Positions 17,992 through 26,848 of a stretch of 64,000 nucleotides of DNA are shown piece after piece; position 1 is the stretch's first letter; each line of letters starts with the position of its first letter. The notes below the pieces were generated by a model. It saw only the letters and a program-made list of their open reading frames with translations, did not search any database and had not been told where the DNA came from. A program made the translations under genes and the position numbers. Origin of the DNA: an uncultured Gammaproteobacteria bacterium (GTDB taxonomy: Bacteria > Pseudomonadota > Gammaproteobacteria > Pseudomonadales > Pseudohongiellaceae); contig CAJXRP010000001.1 in the NCBI GenBank assembly GCA_913060495.1, forward strand, positions 1-64,000, given 5' to 3'.

Positions 17992-20025
17992 ATGAAAGCA
18001 ATAATTTCTAATGCCAGAATCGGGCTCGCCGCTGGACTGTTGTTTTCTCTTGTGTTTTCTCCGTTTGGTTTTGCCGCTGATGCGCCGGCGTCCAGCACCT
18101 TCACTGAGGCGCAGTTCGAAAGAGGCGAAGCTCTGTATCAGCAGCGGTGTGCGCTTTGTCACGGTACGGAACTCGATAGCGCTGCAGCACCTGAATTGGT
18201 CGGTGCTACCTTTCGCAAGAGTTGGTCTCGTTTAGGGGTAAGCGTTGGTGAGCTTTTTAATCTGATTGTCACGTCCATGCCCCCCAGTCAGCCAGGCAGT
18301 TTGAGTGACCCCGAGGCATTGGATATTCTCTCCTTCATTCTCGGTAGTAACAATGTGCTACAAGGCACTGAAGAGTTAAAAACCGACTATGACTACCTCA
18401 GTGCGATACCTCTTTCCAGAGGTGACGAAGTACTGGATAGCGCAGCGACTTTCATCGAAGGCAGTCACGGCATCGATCCAACCGGCACGGGGCCATCGTT
18501 CGATGAGCTGTTAGCAGCTGCGGACAATTCGCAGGACTGGCTGTATCACAACCAAAATTATCAGGGTACGCGCTATTCCGAATTAGTCGAGATCGATACA
18601 TCTAACGCGAACAATCTCCAGCAAGTTTGTGCCTATCAGCTGGATACAAATGCGACCATGCAAAACGGGCCCATCGTCTACCAAGGTACGATGTATGTGA
18701 CCAACGCGACCCATACAGCCGCTATTAATGCGGCTACTTGTCAAAGGATCTGGAGCTACGATTGGGAGCCCAAGGATCGTATGGTATGGGGTAATAATCG
18801 TGGCGTTGCGATCAGAGATGGTTACGTGGTGCGGGGCACGGCGGATGGTTATCTGCTCGCTCTAGATTCTGCCAATGGAAATCTCCTGTGGGCGCGGCAG
18901 GTTGCCGATCCTTGGCTAGGTGAAACATTCACAATGCCACCTATGATCTATGAAGACATGATTCTAATCGGGCCGGCTGGTAGTGAGAATGCGATCTCGG
19001 GCTGGGTTGGTGCCTTCTCTATTCATAATGGCGAGGAACTGTGGAAGTTCCTAACAGTGCCGGAGGCAGCAGCAGGGGGCGGCGATAGTTGGGGCAATCC
19101 AGAAAATATTCCACTCGGTGGTGGCGCTGTATGGACGCCTCTCAGTATGGATTTGGAATTGGGTGAGCTGTACGCGGCGGTAACAAATCCCGCGCCGGAT
19201 CTTCCAGCCTATCTGCGTCCGGGGGAAAACCTCTACACCAACAATATCATTGCTCTGGATGTGCGCACCGGCGAGCTTAACTGGCACAAGGCGCTCGTGC
19301 CTAACGACGATCATGACTGGGACTTGACCCAGGTAAGTCCGGTATTAAAAGCTGGACGAGATAATGTGTCTCGAGACTTTGTTGCAACAGTGGGTAAAGA
19401 TGGAATCCTGCGCGGTTTAGACAAGCAGACCCATGAGATTCTCTATGAGACGCCTGTTACTACGATACTAAACGCCGAGGTGCCGGTGACTCAAGAGGGC
19501 GTCTTCGCCTGTCCCGGTGTCTATGGAGGCGTGTTGTGGAGTGGACCTGCGTATCATCCGGCAGAGAAACTATTGATCACGCCATCGATTGACTATTGCG
19601 CTCAATTCACTGCGGCTAAGGATGAGGATGTGGAATACATTCCTGGCCAGCTTTATATGGGCGGAGCTGTGCGCCCAGACGAAAACGCGCAGACTGGATG
19701 GCTGACTGCCATAGACGTAGAGTCAGGTGACGTTAAGTGGCGTTATCATTCGCCTGAGCCTATGGTGTCGGGTGTAACTACAACGGCTGGAGGCTTGGTG
19801 ATTAGTGGCGAGCTTACTGGCAACTTATTGCTAATGGATGCCAGCTCGGGAGATATTCTACATAGCGTGAATACTGGCGCGCCGGTTGGTGGCGGTATCG
19901 TGACTTACGAGGTTGATGGTAGGCAATACATCGCCACGAATTCTGGAAATGCGATGCTAACATTTCGTACCGGCACGGAGACGTCACGAACCGGTAGTAT
20001 TATCGTTTACGCTTTGCCGGAATAG
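17992..20025 (+). CDS. Exported quinoprotein: N-terminal cytochrome c plus PQQ beta-propeller
   Basis: 677 residues with a signal peptide (1-29). A cytochrome c domain lies first (CALCH, C53/C56/H57), followed by a PQQ-type beta-propeller starting DWLYHNQNYQGTRYSEL and ending ATNSGNAMLTF. In type II alcohol dehydrogenases the haem domain is normally at the C-terminus, so the reversed order is notable. An AAGGAAT ribosome site precedes the start. It would oxidise an alcohol or sugar in the periplasm and pass electrons on through the haem. Substrate unknown; the amidohydrolase upstream is close enough for an operon. Confidence 0.88.
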   Translation: MKAIISNARIGLAAGLLFSLVFSPFGFAADAPASSTFTEAQFERGEALYQQRCALCHGTELDSAAAPELVGATFRKSWSRLGVSVGELFNLIVTSMPPSQPGSLSDPEALDILSFILGSNNVLQGTEELKTDYDYLSAIPLSRGDEVLDSAATFIEGSHGIDPTGTGPSFDELLAAADNSQDWLYHNQNYQGTRYSELVEIDTSNANNLQQVCAYQLDTNATMQNGPIVYQGTMYVTNATHTAAINAATCQRIWSYDWEPKDRMVWGNNRGVAIRDGYVVRGTADGYLLALDSANGNLLWARQVADPWLGETFTMPPMIYEDMILIGPAGSENAISGWVGAFSIHNGEELWKFLTVPEAAAGGGDSWGNPENIPLGGGAVWTPLSMDLELGELYAAVTNPAPDLPAYLRPGENLYTNNIIALDVRTGELNWHKALVPNDDHDWDLTQVSPVLKAGRDNVSRDFVATVGKDGILRGLDKQTHEILYETPVTTILNAEVPVTQEGVFACPGVYGGVLWSGPAYHPAEKLLITPSIDYCAQFTAAKDEDVEYIPGQLYMGGAVRPDENAQTGWLTAIDVESGDVKWRYHSPEPMVSGVTTTAGGLVISGELTGNLLLMDASSGDILHSVNTGAPVGGGIVTYEVDGRQYIATNSGNAMLTFRTGTETSRTGSIIVYALPE

Positions 20026-20063
20026 AAATTTGCGCAGTCTCGCTTCGCTAAGGGTTATCTATT

Positions 20064-21191
20064 CTAGTAGCCTTTGCGTAGCTCGCCGCTGCTTATGCCG
20101 TCTACAGTGCCTTGCTCAAGCCACTGCAGAGTCGAGTTAAAGAGGATTTCGTGGTTTGTCTCCCACATCGCATTGTGGGAAGAGCAGCCCAAGTCTAGAA
20201 GTATTTTTTCTTCCGCTCCTAAATCCTCATACAAATTCCTAACACTCGATGGGGGTACTTGAGCATCGTGTATGGGCGAGACAATAAGCATTGGCGTAAG
20301 TGTCTTCGCGACTACATCTTTGTTCCAGCCCCAGACTGTAGTGCGGGGCGCTCTGCGAACTCCCGTACCCCAAGTTGCACCGACTGGATCGGAATCTAAC
20401 ATGGCTTGCCAAACGGCATCGCTGACTGCAGGTTCATACTGATTCGTGCAGCCCACTTGTCTGTCCCAGTTATTGCTAAAATCCGTTCTAGACTGTTTTG
20501 TAAATGCAGCGCCAGGAGCAGGAATGCTTTCCGGTGGGTTCGCAGAACGATTGCGGCCATAGGCGGGGGCAAGCAGTACGATTCGATCTACTTTCTCTGG
20601 ATGTTGAGCAGCATAGCCAGCAGCTCGTGGACCACCTAGGGACCAGGCCACCATATGCACTTTTTCGACGCCGCGAATATCTCGAAGGTAGTCAACAACC
20701 GCATCTATATCATCCCAGTCGGATGCTATCGTTGTCGCAGCGAATTGATAGCTTGGCTCGCAAGTTTCATCTAGCAAAGCAGGGATAAATGTTGCTTGCT
20801 GTGATTCCGGCAGATTACAGATGTCATTCATCACGGCGGGGCGAGTTGAGCGACCGTAACCTGTGGTATCCATAGAGAAGGTGTCATAGCCGGCTTTCGC
20901 TAGGTAAGCCATCCAACTAAAACCCTCCGCTGGCACATCAAAAGCGACCTCGGCGGGCGTGCCGGCGCCATGGATGAACAGCACAACACGGCCATCGAGA
21001 TTGTCACTGCGTAACGCCGTGCTCGCCTGAGTTCGCTCACGTACATAAATTTGTGCCACCTGACCCTGCATGGAAGGCGCCTTAGAGACATTCGCTACAT
21101 AATGATCGAGACTTAAGACTTCCTTTTGTGCAAGCGCTAGCTGCGATATGCACAAGAAGAGTAAGCATGTCGCTGTAGTTATTTTTCTCAT
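20064..21191 (-). CDS. Exported alpha/beta hydrolase
   Basis: 375 residues with a signal peptide (1-21, ending LALA). Hydrolase landmarks: FIHGAGTPAEVAFD (oxyanion region), DTTGYGRSTRP, nucleophile Ser in MVAWSLGGPRAAGY and a late His in CSSHNAMWE. Three to four cysteines may form disulfides. It is convergent with the quinoprotein gene. It may hydrolyse esters in the same extracytoplasmic pathway; specificity is not visible. The CoA-transferase gene lies 28 bases upstream on the same strand. Confidence 0.85.
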   Translation of the reverse strand: MRKITTATCLLFLCISQLALAQKEVLSLDHYVANVSKAPSMQGQVAQIYVRERTQASTALRSDNLDGRVVLFIHGAGTPAEVAFDVPAEGFSWMAYLAKAGYDTFSMDTTGYGRSTRPAVMNDICNLPESQQATFIPALLDETCEPSYQFAATTIASDWDDIDAVVDYLRDIRGVEKVHMVAWSLGGPRAAGYAAQHPEKVDRIVLLAPAYGRNRSANPPESIPAPGAAFTKQSRTDFSNNWDRQVGCTNQYEPAVSDAVWQAMLDSDPVGATWGTGVRRAPRTTVWGWNKDVVAKTLTPMLIVSPIHDAQVPPSSVRNLYEDLGAEEKILLDLGCSSHNAMWETNHEILFNSTLQWLEQGTVDGISSGELRKGY

Positions 21192-21219
21192 TAGGTTCTC
21201 CGTGCTTATATTGCCTAAA

Positions 21220-22404
21220 TTAGACTACTCGTTTTTTACGCAGATCTGCTATTTCGCTCTCACTATAGCCAAGCTCTTGCATGATTTCGTCAGTGTGCTC
21301 CCCCAGTGTAGGCGGTCGTGTTCTGATTTCGCCAGGAGTCTCCGATAGCTCGACAGGTGTCTTCATTAAGGGCGCAGGTTTGTCTAGGCCAGGATACTCA
21401 ACATATTGAAACAGACCTTTCGCAGCAACATGCGGATCATCTAATACTTCCTGGGGTGAGAGTACCGGACCTGCTGGCAGTCTCGCTGCTTCCATTTCTG
21501 CCAGAACTTCTGCTGATGTTCTTTCTGCGCACCAAAGTGCAGTCCGTTCGCTGATTAACTCACCGTTGTCGCCCCGAGAGATGTCATCCTTGAAGCGCGG
21601 GTCATCGAGCCAATGGTCTTCGCCGATTAGATCGGTCCAGCGCTTAAACAGAGGTCCGCCCACCGATTGAACTAGTACCCAGCCATCTTTCGTCTTGAAG
21701 GTGTCGGCGGGTCCCGAGGTCTGAGAGCGGTTCAGCGTGGCTACACGATTGCGCTGAATGGCGTGCTGCTCGATGGCGGTGCCGTTCATCATCGTCAATG
21801 CGGTGTTGAATAGAGAGCCTTCGACCATTTGGCCTTTACCGGTTTTCTGTCTCTCGAACAGGGCGGCCATTGTGCCGAACGCCGATAGGCTAGCGGTGCC
21901 GAAATCTATATAGGGAGGGTAGGCTTTGACTGGCTGATCCGGAGTGCCTGACATGTACATGGCTCCCGACATAGCTTGGCCTAGGCCGTCGAAGCCGACG
22001 CGGTTGGCATAGGGTCCGCCGCGGCCGAACGCAGAAACTGTGGTGAGGATAATATCGGGCTTGGTTGCCTTAAGGCTTTCGTAATCAAGGCCCATCGCCG
22101 CAAGAGTGTCCGGTGGAAGGTTTGCTATGACCACATCGGCGGTCTTCACCAGTTTTTTGACGATTTCTCGTCCTTCTGACTTCATTGGATTGAGTGTTAG
22201 GCACTTCTTGTTGCGTGCCAGCTGCATAAAGAGTCCGCCATCGCCCTTATCGCTGATTGGAGACAGAAATCGATCTTCACTGCCATCTATCTTCTCAATC
22301 CGGATGACTTCGGCCCCCATATCCCCCAAGAGCGTGCCACAGTAGGGGCCTGCGATGTAACGGCCAAAATCTAGTACTCGAATCCCTTTTAAAGCCTGAG
22401 TCAT
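21220..22404 (-). CDS. Family III CoA-transferase (CaiB/BaiF)
   Basis: 394 residues. Starts MTQALKGIRVLDFGRYIAGPYCG, the classic family III opening, with DMGAEVIRIEKIDG following. The catalytic Asp is D167 in PPYIDFGTASLSAFG. The enzyme moves CoA between carboxylic acids in the cytoplasm. It is 28 bases upstream of an exported hydrolase on the same strand, so a small operon is likely, perhaps activating the product of the periplasmic steps. No acyl specificity can be read. Confidence 0.92.
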   Translation of the reverse strand: MTQALKGIRVLDFGRYIAGPYCGTLLGDMGAEVIRIEKIDGSEDRFLSPISDKGDGGLFMQLARNKKCLTLNPMKSEGREIVKKLVKTADVVIANLPPDTLAAMGLDYESLKATKPDIILTTVSAFGRGGPYANRVGFDGLGQAMSGAMYMSGTPDQPVKAYPPYIDFGTASLSAFGTMAALFERQKTGKGQMVEGSLFNTALTMMNGTAIEQHAIQRNRVATLNRSQTSGPADTFKTKDGWVLVQSVGGPLFKRWTDLIGEDHWLDDPRFKDDISRGDNGELISERTALWCAERTSAEVLAEMEAARLPAGPVLSPQEVLDDPHVAAKGLFQYVEYPGLDKPAPLMKTPVELSETPGEIRTRPPTLGEHTDEIMQELGYSESEIADLRKKRVV

Positions 22405-22694
22405 ACTTTACTTCCATTATGTGAGAATTTTCTTAAATTTGAGTCGAAATATTAGCATAAGTAAAGCGCCACTGAGCGGCCCTAGAGCTGCTTAGAGACT
22501 CCCCATATGTAGAGGTATTTTACCTGTAGATAAATTTTACACTCATACTCAGTTATGTGAGGTAGTTAACGTATTTCGTGAGATTAGTTCTGCATACTCT
22601 CTCCAAATGAGATGCCAATCACATTGACCACAAAAAGGTCTAAAGATTTTAGCAATATGGCTTTACCAGATAACACCGCAGGAGATGTAACGTG

Positions 22695-22871
22695 ATGACT
22701 TTGGCTGAGAATAAGAACGAACCGAAACAAGCTCTAAATGAACTTACTTCTATTTTGAAGAAGCCCTACCAAGATGCCTGTAATGTTTGTAAGGGCGCCG
22801 GCAAGATCACTGACAATAGCGTTTGCCCCAAGTGCAAAGGCAGCGGCCAGAGGCTGTTAAAGCTACTTTAA
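22695..22871 (+). CDS. 58-residue DnaJ-type zinc-finger protein
   Basis: A short frame from the ATG at 22695 (or GTG at 22692), with GGAGA nearby upstream. It encodes two CxxCxGxG repeats: CNVCKGAGK at 29-37 and CPKCKGSGQ at 44-52. These are the zinc-binding modules of the DnaJ cysteine-rich domain. There is no J domain. A terminator at 22897-22938 follows. It probably binds one zinc and acts as a small chaperone-like or ferredoxin-like adaptor; the role is unknown. Confidence 0.75.
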   Translation: MTLAENKNEPKQALNELTSILKKPYQDACNVCKGAGKITDNSVCPKCKGSGQRLLKLL

Positions 22872-22896
22872 CTCTTATCTAACAGACTGTGCCCAC

Positions 22897-22938
22897 AAGC
22901 CCGGGAGCTTTCCGTAAGTTCACTGGGCTTCTTGTTTG
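22897..22938 (+). terminator. Intrinsic terminator after the zinc-finger gene
   Basis: Stem arms AAGCCC...GGGCTT with an inner AGCTT/AAGTT pairing and a T-rich tail CTTGTTT. It ends the small zinc-finger transcript. Confidence 0.6.
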
Positions 22939-23039
22939 CCCCACAGCGCTGATTTACAATCCCATCACTTCCCGCTCTGCGGACATTCTTCTGTTTTTGG
23001 GCCTTCTGGGCTCATTACGGCAAATACAAAGGTCAGCCC

Positions 23040-23777
23040 ATGATTTCAGCCAGACAGTTACGACTTGCCATACTGCCTACTCTTACTTCGGTTCTTCTCT
23101 ACATGGCTCCGCTGCAGGCAGCCGAGTTTCCAGGTTATGAGGTAGCTCCAGAGCGCAGAACGACGGGTATCGGTAAATTCTATATGGGGCGTGAGATTTC
23201 TTTCGTGATGGGGCATCAGGCTGCGGGTTGGTTGAATCGCCCTGGACGCATTCAGGAAGAGATGCCTGACGAGGTGGTCGAAAATATGGGGCTGGATCCG
23301 GATCATGTGGTTGCCGATATAGGCGCTGGATCGGGCTACTTCTCCTTTAGGATTGCGAAACTAGTACCCCAGGGTAAGGTTTTGGCAGTAGATATTCAGC
23401 AGGAGATGCTGGATATCATTGAGGAGCGCAAAGCTGCGGATGGCGTGACGAATATCGAGGGCGTAATGGGTGAGGTAGATGACCCGAACCTGCCGCCTAA
23501 TTCTATCGATGCCGCGATTATGGTCGACGCCTATCACGAATTCGATCACCCTTTTGAGATGATAGATGGAATCAACAACGCGCTTCGAGTCGGAGGCCGC
23601 ATATTCCTGTTGGAATACCGCGGTGAGGACGATTCAGTTCCGATTCGACCGCTACATAAGATGACGGAAGAGCAGGTAGTGAAAGAAATGGGTGTTTTCG
23701 GCCTGGAATGGACGGACACTCTAGACTTCCTACCTTGGCAGCACATGATGGTATTCACTAAGGTTCGTGAGAACTAG
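23040..23777 (+). CDS. Exported SAM-dependent methyltransferase
   Basis: 245 residues. A signal peptide (about 1-27, ending LQAAEF) precedes a class I methyltransferase. Motif I is VADIGAGSGYFSF; motif II VLAVDIQQEML, and DAAIMVDAYHEFDHP follows. The N-terminal part FYMGREISFVMGHQAAGWLNR precedes the fold. Export of an enzyme that uses SAM is odd, since SAM is not known in the periplasm; family members with leader peptides occur in other Gram-negatives. It could act before export, or use a different ligand. The cleavage site could not be tested. Confidence 0.85.
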   Translation: MISARQLRLAILPTLTSVLLYMAPLQAAEFPGYEVAPERRTTGIGKFYMGREISFVMGHQAAGWLNRPGRIQEEMPDEVVENMGLDPDHVVADIGAGSGYFSFRIAKLVPQGKVLAVDIQQEMLDIIEERKAADGVTNIEGVMGEVDDPNLPPNSIDAAIMVDAYHEFDHPFEMIDGINNALRVGGRIFLLEYRGEDDSVPIRPLHKMTEEQVVKEMGVFGLEWTDTLDFLPWQHMMVFTKVREN

Positions 23778-24099
23778 CCAGTAATTTATAAGCCGCCGCT
23801 CGCCTGTCGAGCGGCGTAAGTCTCCAAACTCCTGCCGATCGTTCTGATCCTCAACGCTAATTAACAATCCCCGCCCAATCCCCGCCGCACATGCATCCAA
23901 ATTGCTTGTGAGCGGCATCTTTGATGTAGAAGAAATATATTTTTACGCGTTTTGTAACTCTTATGCGTTTCTCGCGTCTAATTATTAAAGCAAAACAATT
24001 TTTGGTCGTAATACTGATGCAATCATTTATCAGTAGACTGGCCTCAACACACGAAATGAAGAGAAACCGCCACTATCTACCCTGTGGAGGACAGTAAAT
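23778..24099. other. Intergenic 322 bp
   Basis: Holds the hairpin at 23794-23816 and then AT-rich sequence leading to the GGAGG ribosome site for the 48-residue gene. No convincing consensus promoter could be assigned. Confidence 0.5.
23794..23816. terminator. GC-rich hairpin after the exported methyltransferase
   Basis: CGCCGCTCG - CCTGT - CGAGCGGCG, 9 bp perfect, 17 bases past the stop codon. No T tract follows, so it may be a terminator helped by Rho or a processing hairpin. Confidence 0.45.
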
Positions 24100-24246
24100 A
24101 TGACAAATCTTAGATACACACAGATTATCGTACCGATGGATAAGTACGTAGAAAGCCTCACCCCCAGGGCCAAGGTTTGGCTGAGCGTGCTGGAGGGAAG
24201 CCTGGTGTTAGTTCTGTTTGCCTCCCTGACTTTCTATGTTGGCTGA
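24100..24246 (+). CDS. 48-residue single-TM protein
   Basis: ATG at 24100 with GGAGG 9 bases upstream. The product starts MTNLRYTQIIVPMDKYVES, then a basic and charged stretch (TPRAKVW), then a hydrophobic segment from about residue 28 (LSVLEGSLVLVLFASLTFYV). A near-perfect terminator follows at 24267. A clear ribosome site, a TM-type composition and a dedicated terminator make a real small gene likely. No family recognised. Confidence 0.6.
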   Translation: MTNLRYTQIIVPMDKYVESLTPRAKVWLSVLEGSLVLVLFASLTFYVG

Positions 24247-24266
24247 TTCGGCTTGATAGAAAGCCA

Positions 24267-24306
24267 ATTCGAAAAAAAGACAGCTAGGCTGTCTTTTTTT
24301 TCGAAT
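24267..24306. terminator. Bidirectional intrinsic terminator
   Basis: ATTCGAAAAAAAGACAGC - TAG - GCTGTCTTTTTTTTCGAAT, almost perfect 18-bp stem (7 A against 8 T). It separates the 48-residue gene and the convergent TonB receptor. Confidence 0.9.
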
Positions 24307-24395
24307 CGAATTGTAGCTTGGCAAATCTGCCTACTCTTTAAGGCATGCTCTGTGTCGGTCCAAACAATCTGCTAACTCAATTGCTGGTCAGTTTT

Positions 24396-26558
24396 TCAGA
24401 AGGTGCCGCGAAGTTTTATAGCGTATTTTTCGCCATTGTGACTGCACGAATCTTCTATCTCGCTTAGGTTGCCAGTGCTAATGGTTCCACCCGTATAGCG
24501 AGTGCGAACACGGCAGCGCACGTTTTCATGAGGGTTGGTAGCCTCGAATCGCAAGGTTATCCCTTCCCAGCCTTGGTACTCAACGAACAAGATTGAGAAC
24601 GGGTTGGAGTTATAGGATTCGATCCTATCGATATCGAAAACTTTCCGATTGTCTAGAATGCTGTTTCGATAAGTGAATCCGTAATTGATATTCCGGGTTG
24701 GCATGTCATGTCTAAATCCTAGGCTGTAGTCTCCTCGGCCTTGGCGATTAAGGCGCCTGTCGATACCCAGGAAGGGGTCAGTTACGCTTGAGCTTTCTAG
24801 AGTTAAGCCTGAAGTAATTAATATTCCAGGTTGGTTGATAAAGCCCAGTCGCAGGCTGCCGTTCAGACTTAGTCCGTAGCGTTCGCCATCGCCAATGTTG
24901 CCGTTGGCAGATTGGATTTTTGTCAGCGTCGAGACATCGACACGATCGATCACGTCTTCTAGGTCGTGGTAGTAGATGTTCGAGCTTATAACGCCGTTGT
25001 CATCGTTGAATCGGTACTCGAGGTTCAGGTCGTAGCGCCAGGACTGTTCTTGGCGTAGCTCAGGATTTCCAGCGATCGTATTCTGATCGTCATCGCCTGA
25101 ATTGGTATTCGCAGTAAAGTCATTGAAGCTGAGTTGTGAAACGTCTTTTTCTACGGTCGCGCGAAATTGTACTGAGGGAGTGATGTCGAAACGGTAATCG
25201 ACCTTCGGTCTGATGAAATCGAAGTCGCGGCTCTTGCTGACGTCGCCGGATTGAATAATTTCCGAAGTCTCTACTATCAGGGTGCTCTCAAGTGACATAC
25301 GGCTGTTGAGTTGCCAGTTATGAATTATGAAAGACTCGTAGCGAAGTTCTTCTACTGTAGCATTGGCATTGTTCACCTCGGGTAATCCGCCAAAGGCAGC
25401 AGATGCAATCCCGGAACCGGACAACAAGCCGAGTTGTAGAGAGGAGTCGAGAATGGTTTGTGCGCGCTCAATGCCAGCCTCGATATTCTGGTTGCCCGCA
25501 AAGGCGAAGGAATAGGAGCTGCGAACTATCCTTTCCTGATAGCGATTAAAGTTCGCTAGGAACAAATCTTTGCTGCGCGTTGTGGCTCCAAGCTCAAAGC
25601 GTTCACGTAGGTTGTCGTCTTCTTTCTTGTTTACGATGAACAGGGTTTTCCAGCGGGCATTGTTGGAGAAAGTATGTTCGTAGTCACCACCGATTTCCCA
25701 GAATTCACTGGTGTTGCCATTGTCGTCGAACTGCACGGTGTCTTTTCTTGGCGTATTCACAAAATCGAAGATAGTTCTTTCTTCGATAAAGGGTCTATCA
25801 CCGTCCTCATATTGTGCATTGATGTGGGCTATATCGTTCGCACCGAATTCATAGCCAAGATTGGCGGTGAATACCAACGGTTGTGAATCGGTTGTGGTAA
25901 CACGGCTAACATTGTCGTTTGGCGTTCCGTCGGCTAGAAAGCTGTTCTCAAAGCCCTTGCGCCTGTCCCAACGAGGCTCTGACTCCGCGCTGAGAAGAAA
26001 GTCCAGAGCGCCGCGTTGTCCTGATAGAGAGACCTTGCCGCCGGGCTTTAATTCGCCGTCGTGAAGATGGTCGGCGTTGATCTCGTAGGCTATTGAAGAG
26101 CGACTCTCTGCTTCAAGCAGCACAATATTGATGACTTGGCTGCCTCCGCGAACGTCGAGCTCGCCAGAAGTGCCACGGATGATCTCGATATACTGCACTT
26201 GATTGGCCGGTATCCGGCTGAGTTGGCTATTGCCTTCATTCTCTTTGCCGGCTGTGCGTCGTCCGTTGATGAGGATTTGGTCGCCTCCCAGGCCTAGTCC
26301 GCGCCTTCCGGCACCGCTGGAGCTACCGGGACCGCCATTTCCGCCGCCGCCACCGCCGCGTGCCGTGTTGATACCTGGAATGCGATCGAGCATATCGTTT
26401 ACTGAGAAAGGCTCGTACTGAGTGAAGAACTCAGCGGGGTAGGTGACCGTTGAATCGTTAGTCGTGGACTCCTGTGCTAACGAAGGGACAGAGAATATAG
26501 CCCCGCCCAATAGAAGGGCGAATGAAAGGGCACGATTCGAGGCTGAATTACAGCGCAT
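24396..26558 (-). CDS. TonB-dependent outer-membrane receptor (paralogue 2)
   Basis: 720 residues from the ATG at 26558, which has GGAG six bases upstream; an ATG four codons earlier has none. Signal peptide 1-29, TonB-box-like DSTVTYPA at 35-42, plug with SVNDMLDRIPG, then beta-barrel ending in a terminal Phe (LRGTF). It is a clear paralogue of the receptor at 10079-12238. Unlike that one, the plug has a long glycine-rich insert (about residues 63-80) between the IPG and LGLGGDQILINGRR elements. Both end with two cysteines in the same relative place. Ligand unknown. Confidence 0.9.
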   Translation of the reverse strand: MRCNSASNRALSFALLLGGAIFSVPSLAQESTTNDSTVTYPAEFFTQYEPFSVNDMLDRIPGINTARGGGGGGNGGPGSSSGAGRRGLGLGGDQILINGRRTAGKENEGNSQLSRIPANQVQYIEIIRGTSGELDVRGGSQVINIVLLEAESRSSIAYEINADHLHDGELKPGGKVSLSGQRGALDFLLSAESEPRWDRRKGFENSFLADGTPNDNVSRVTTTDSQPLVFTANLGYEFGANDIAHINAQYEDGDRPFIEERTIFDFVNTPRKDTVQFDDNGNTSEFWEIGGDYEHTFSNNARWKTLFIVNKKEDDNLRERFELGATTRSKDLFLANFNRYQERIVRSSYSFAFAGNQNIEAGIERAQTILDSSLQLGLLSGSGIASAAFGGLPEVNNANATVEELRYESFIIHNWQLNSRMSLESTLIVETSEIIQSGDVSKSRDFDFIRPKVDYRFDITPSVQFRATVEKDVSQLSFNDFTANTNSGDDDQNTIAGNPELRQEQSWRYDLNLEYRFNDDNGVISSNIYYHDLEDVIDRVDVSTLTKIQSANGNIGDGERYGLSLNGSLRLGFINQPGILITSGLTLESSSVTDPFLGIDRRLNRQGRGDYSLGFRHDMPTRNINYGFTYRNSILDNRKVFDIDRIESYNSNPFSILFVEYQGWEGITLRFEATNPHENVRCRVRTRYTGGTISTGNLSEIEDSCSHNGEKYAIKLRGTF

Positions 26559-26848
26559 ACAAGACTCCATAGGACGTTATTTTTACTAGCTCTAAATTTC
26601 GCAGCACGAGACCATGCCAGCGCGAAATTGGGCGTAAGTATGCACATAATCGACCAGCTAAAGAATCGGCTATAGGGTCTTGTTTGTGACTTTTTGTAAT
26701 GTGCCTGAATAAGCATGCACTTTGCGCTTGTTCTGTGAATTGAGGATAATGGCAGTCTGCGAACATAGCTGGCCTCAGAGGGAATATCGGAGCCGGCTGA
26801 TTAATCAAAATAGCTTGAGAGCGTCTTTAGGTAGACCAGAGGTTAACA

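Noticed and set aside
26203..26421. Plus-strand Pro-rich ORF inside the receptor gene
   Set aside because: It is the complement of the glycine-rich plug insert and has no independent support.
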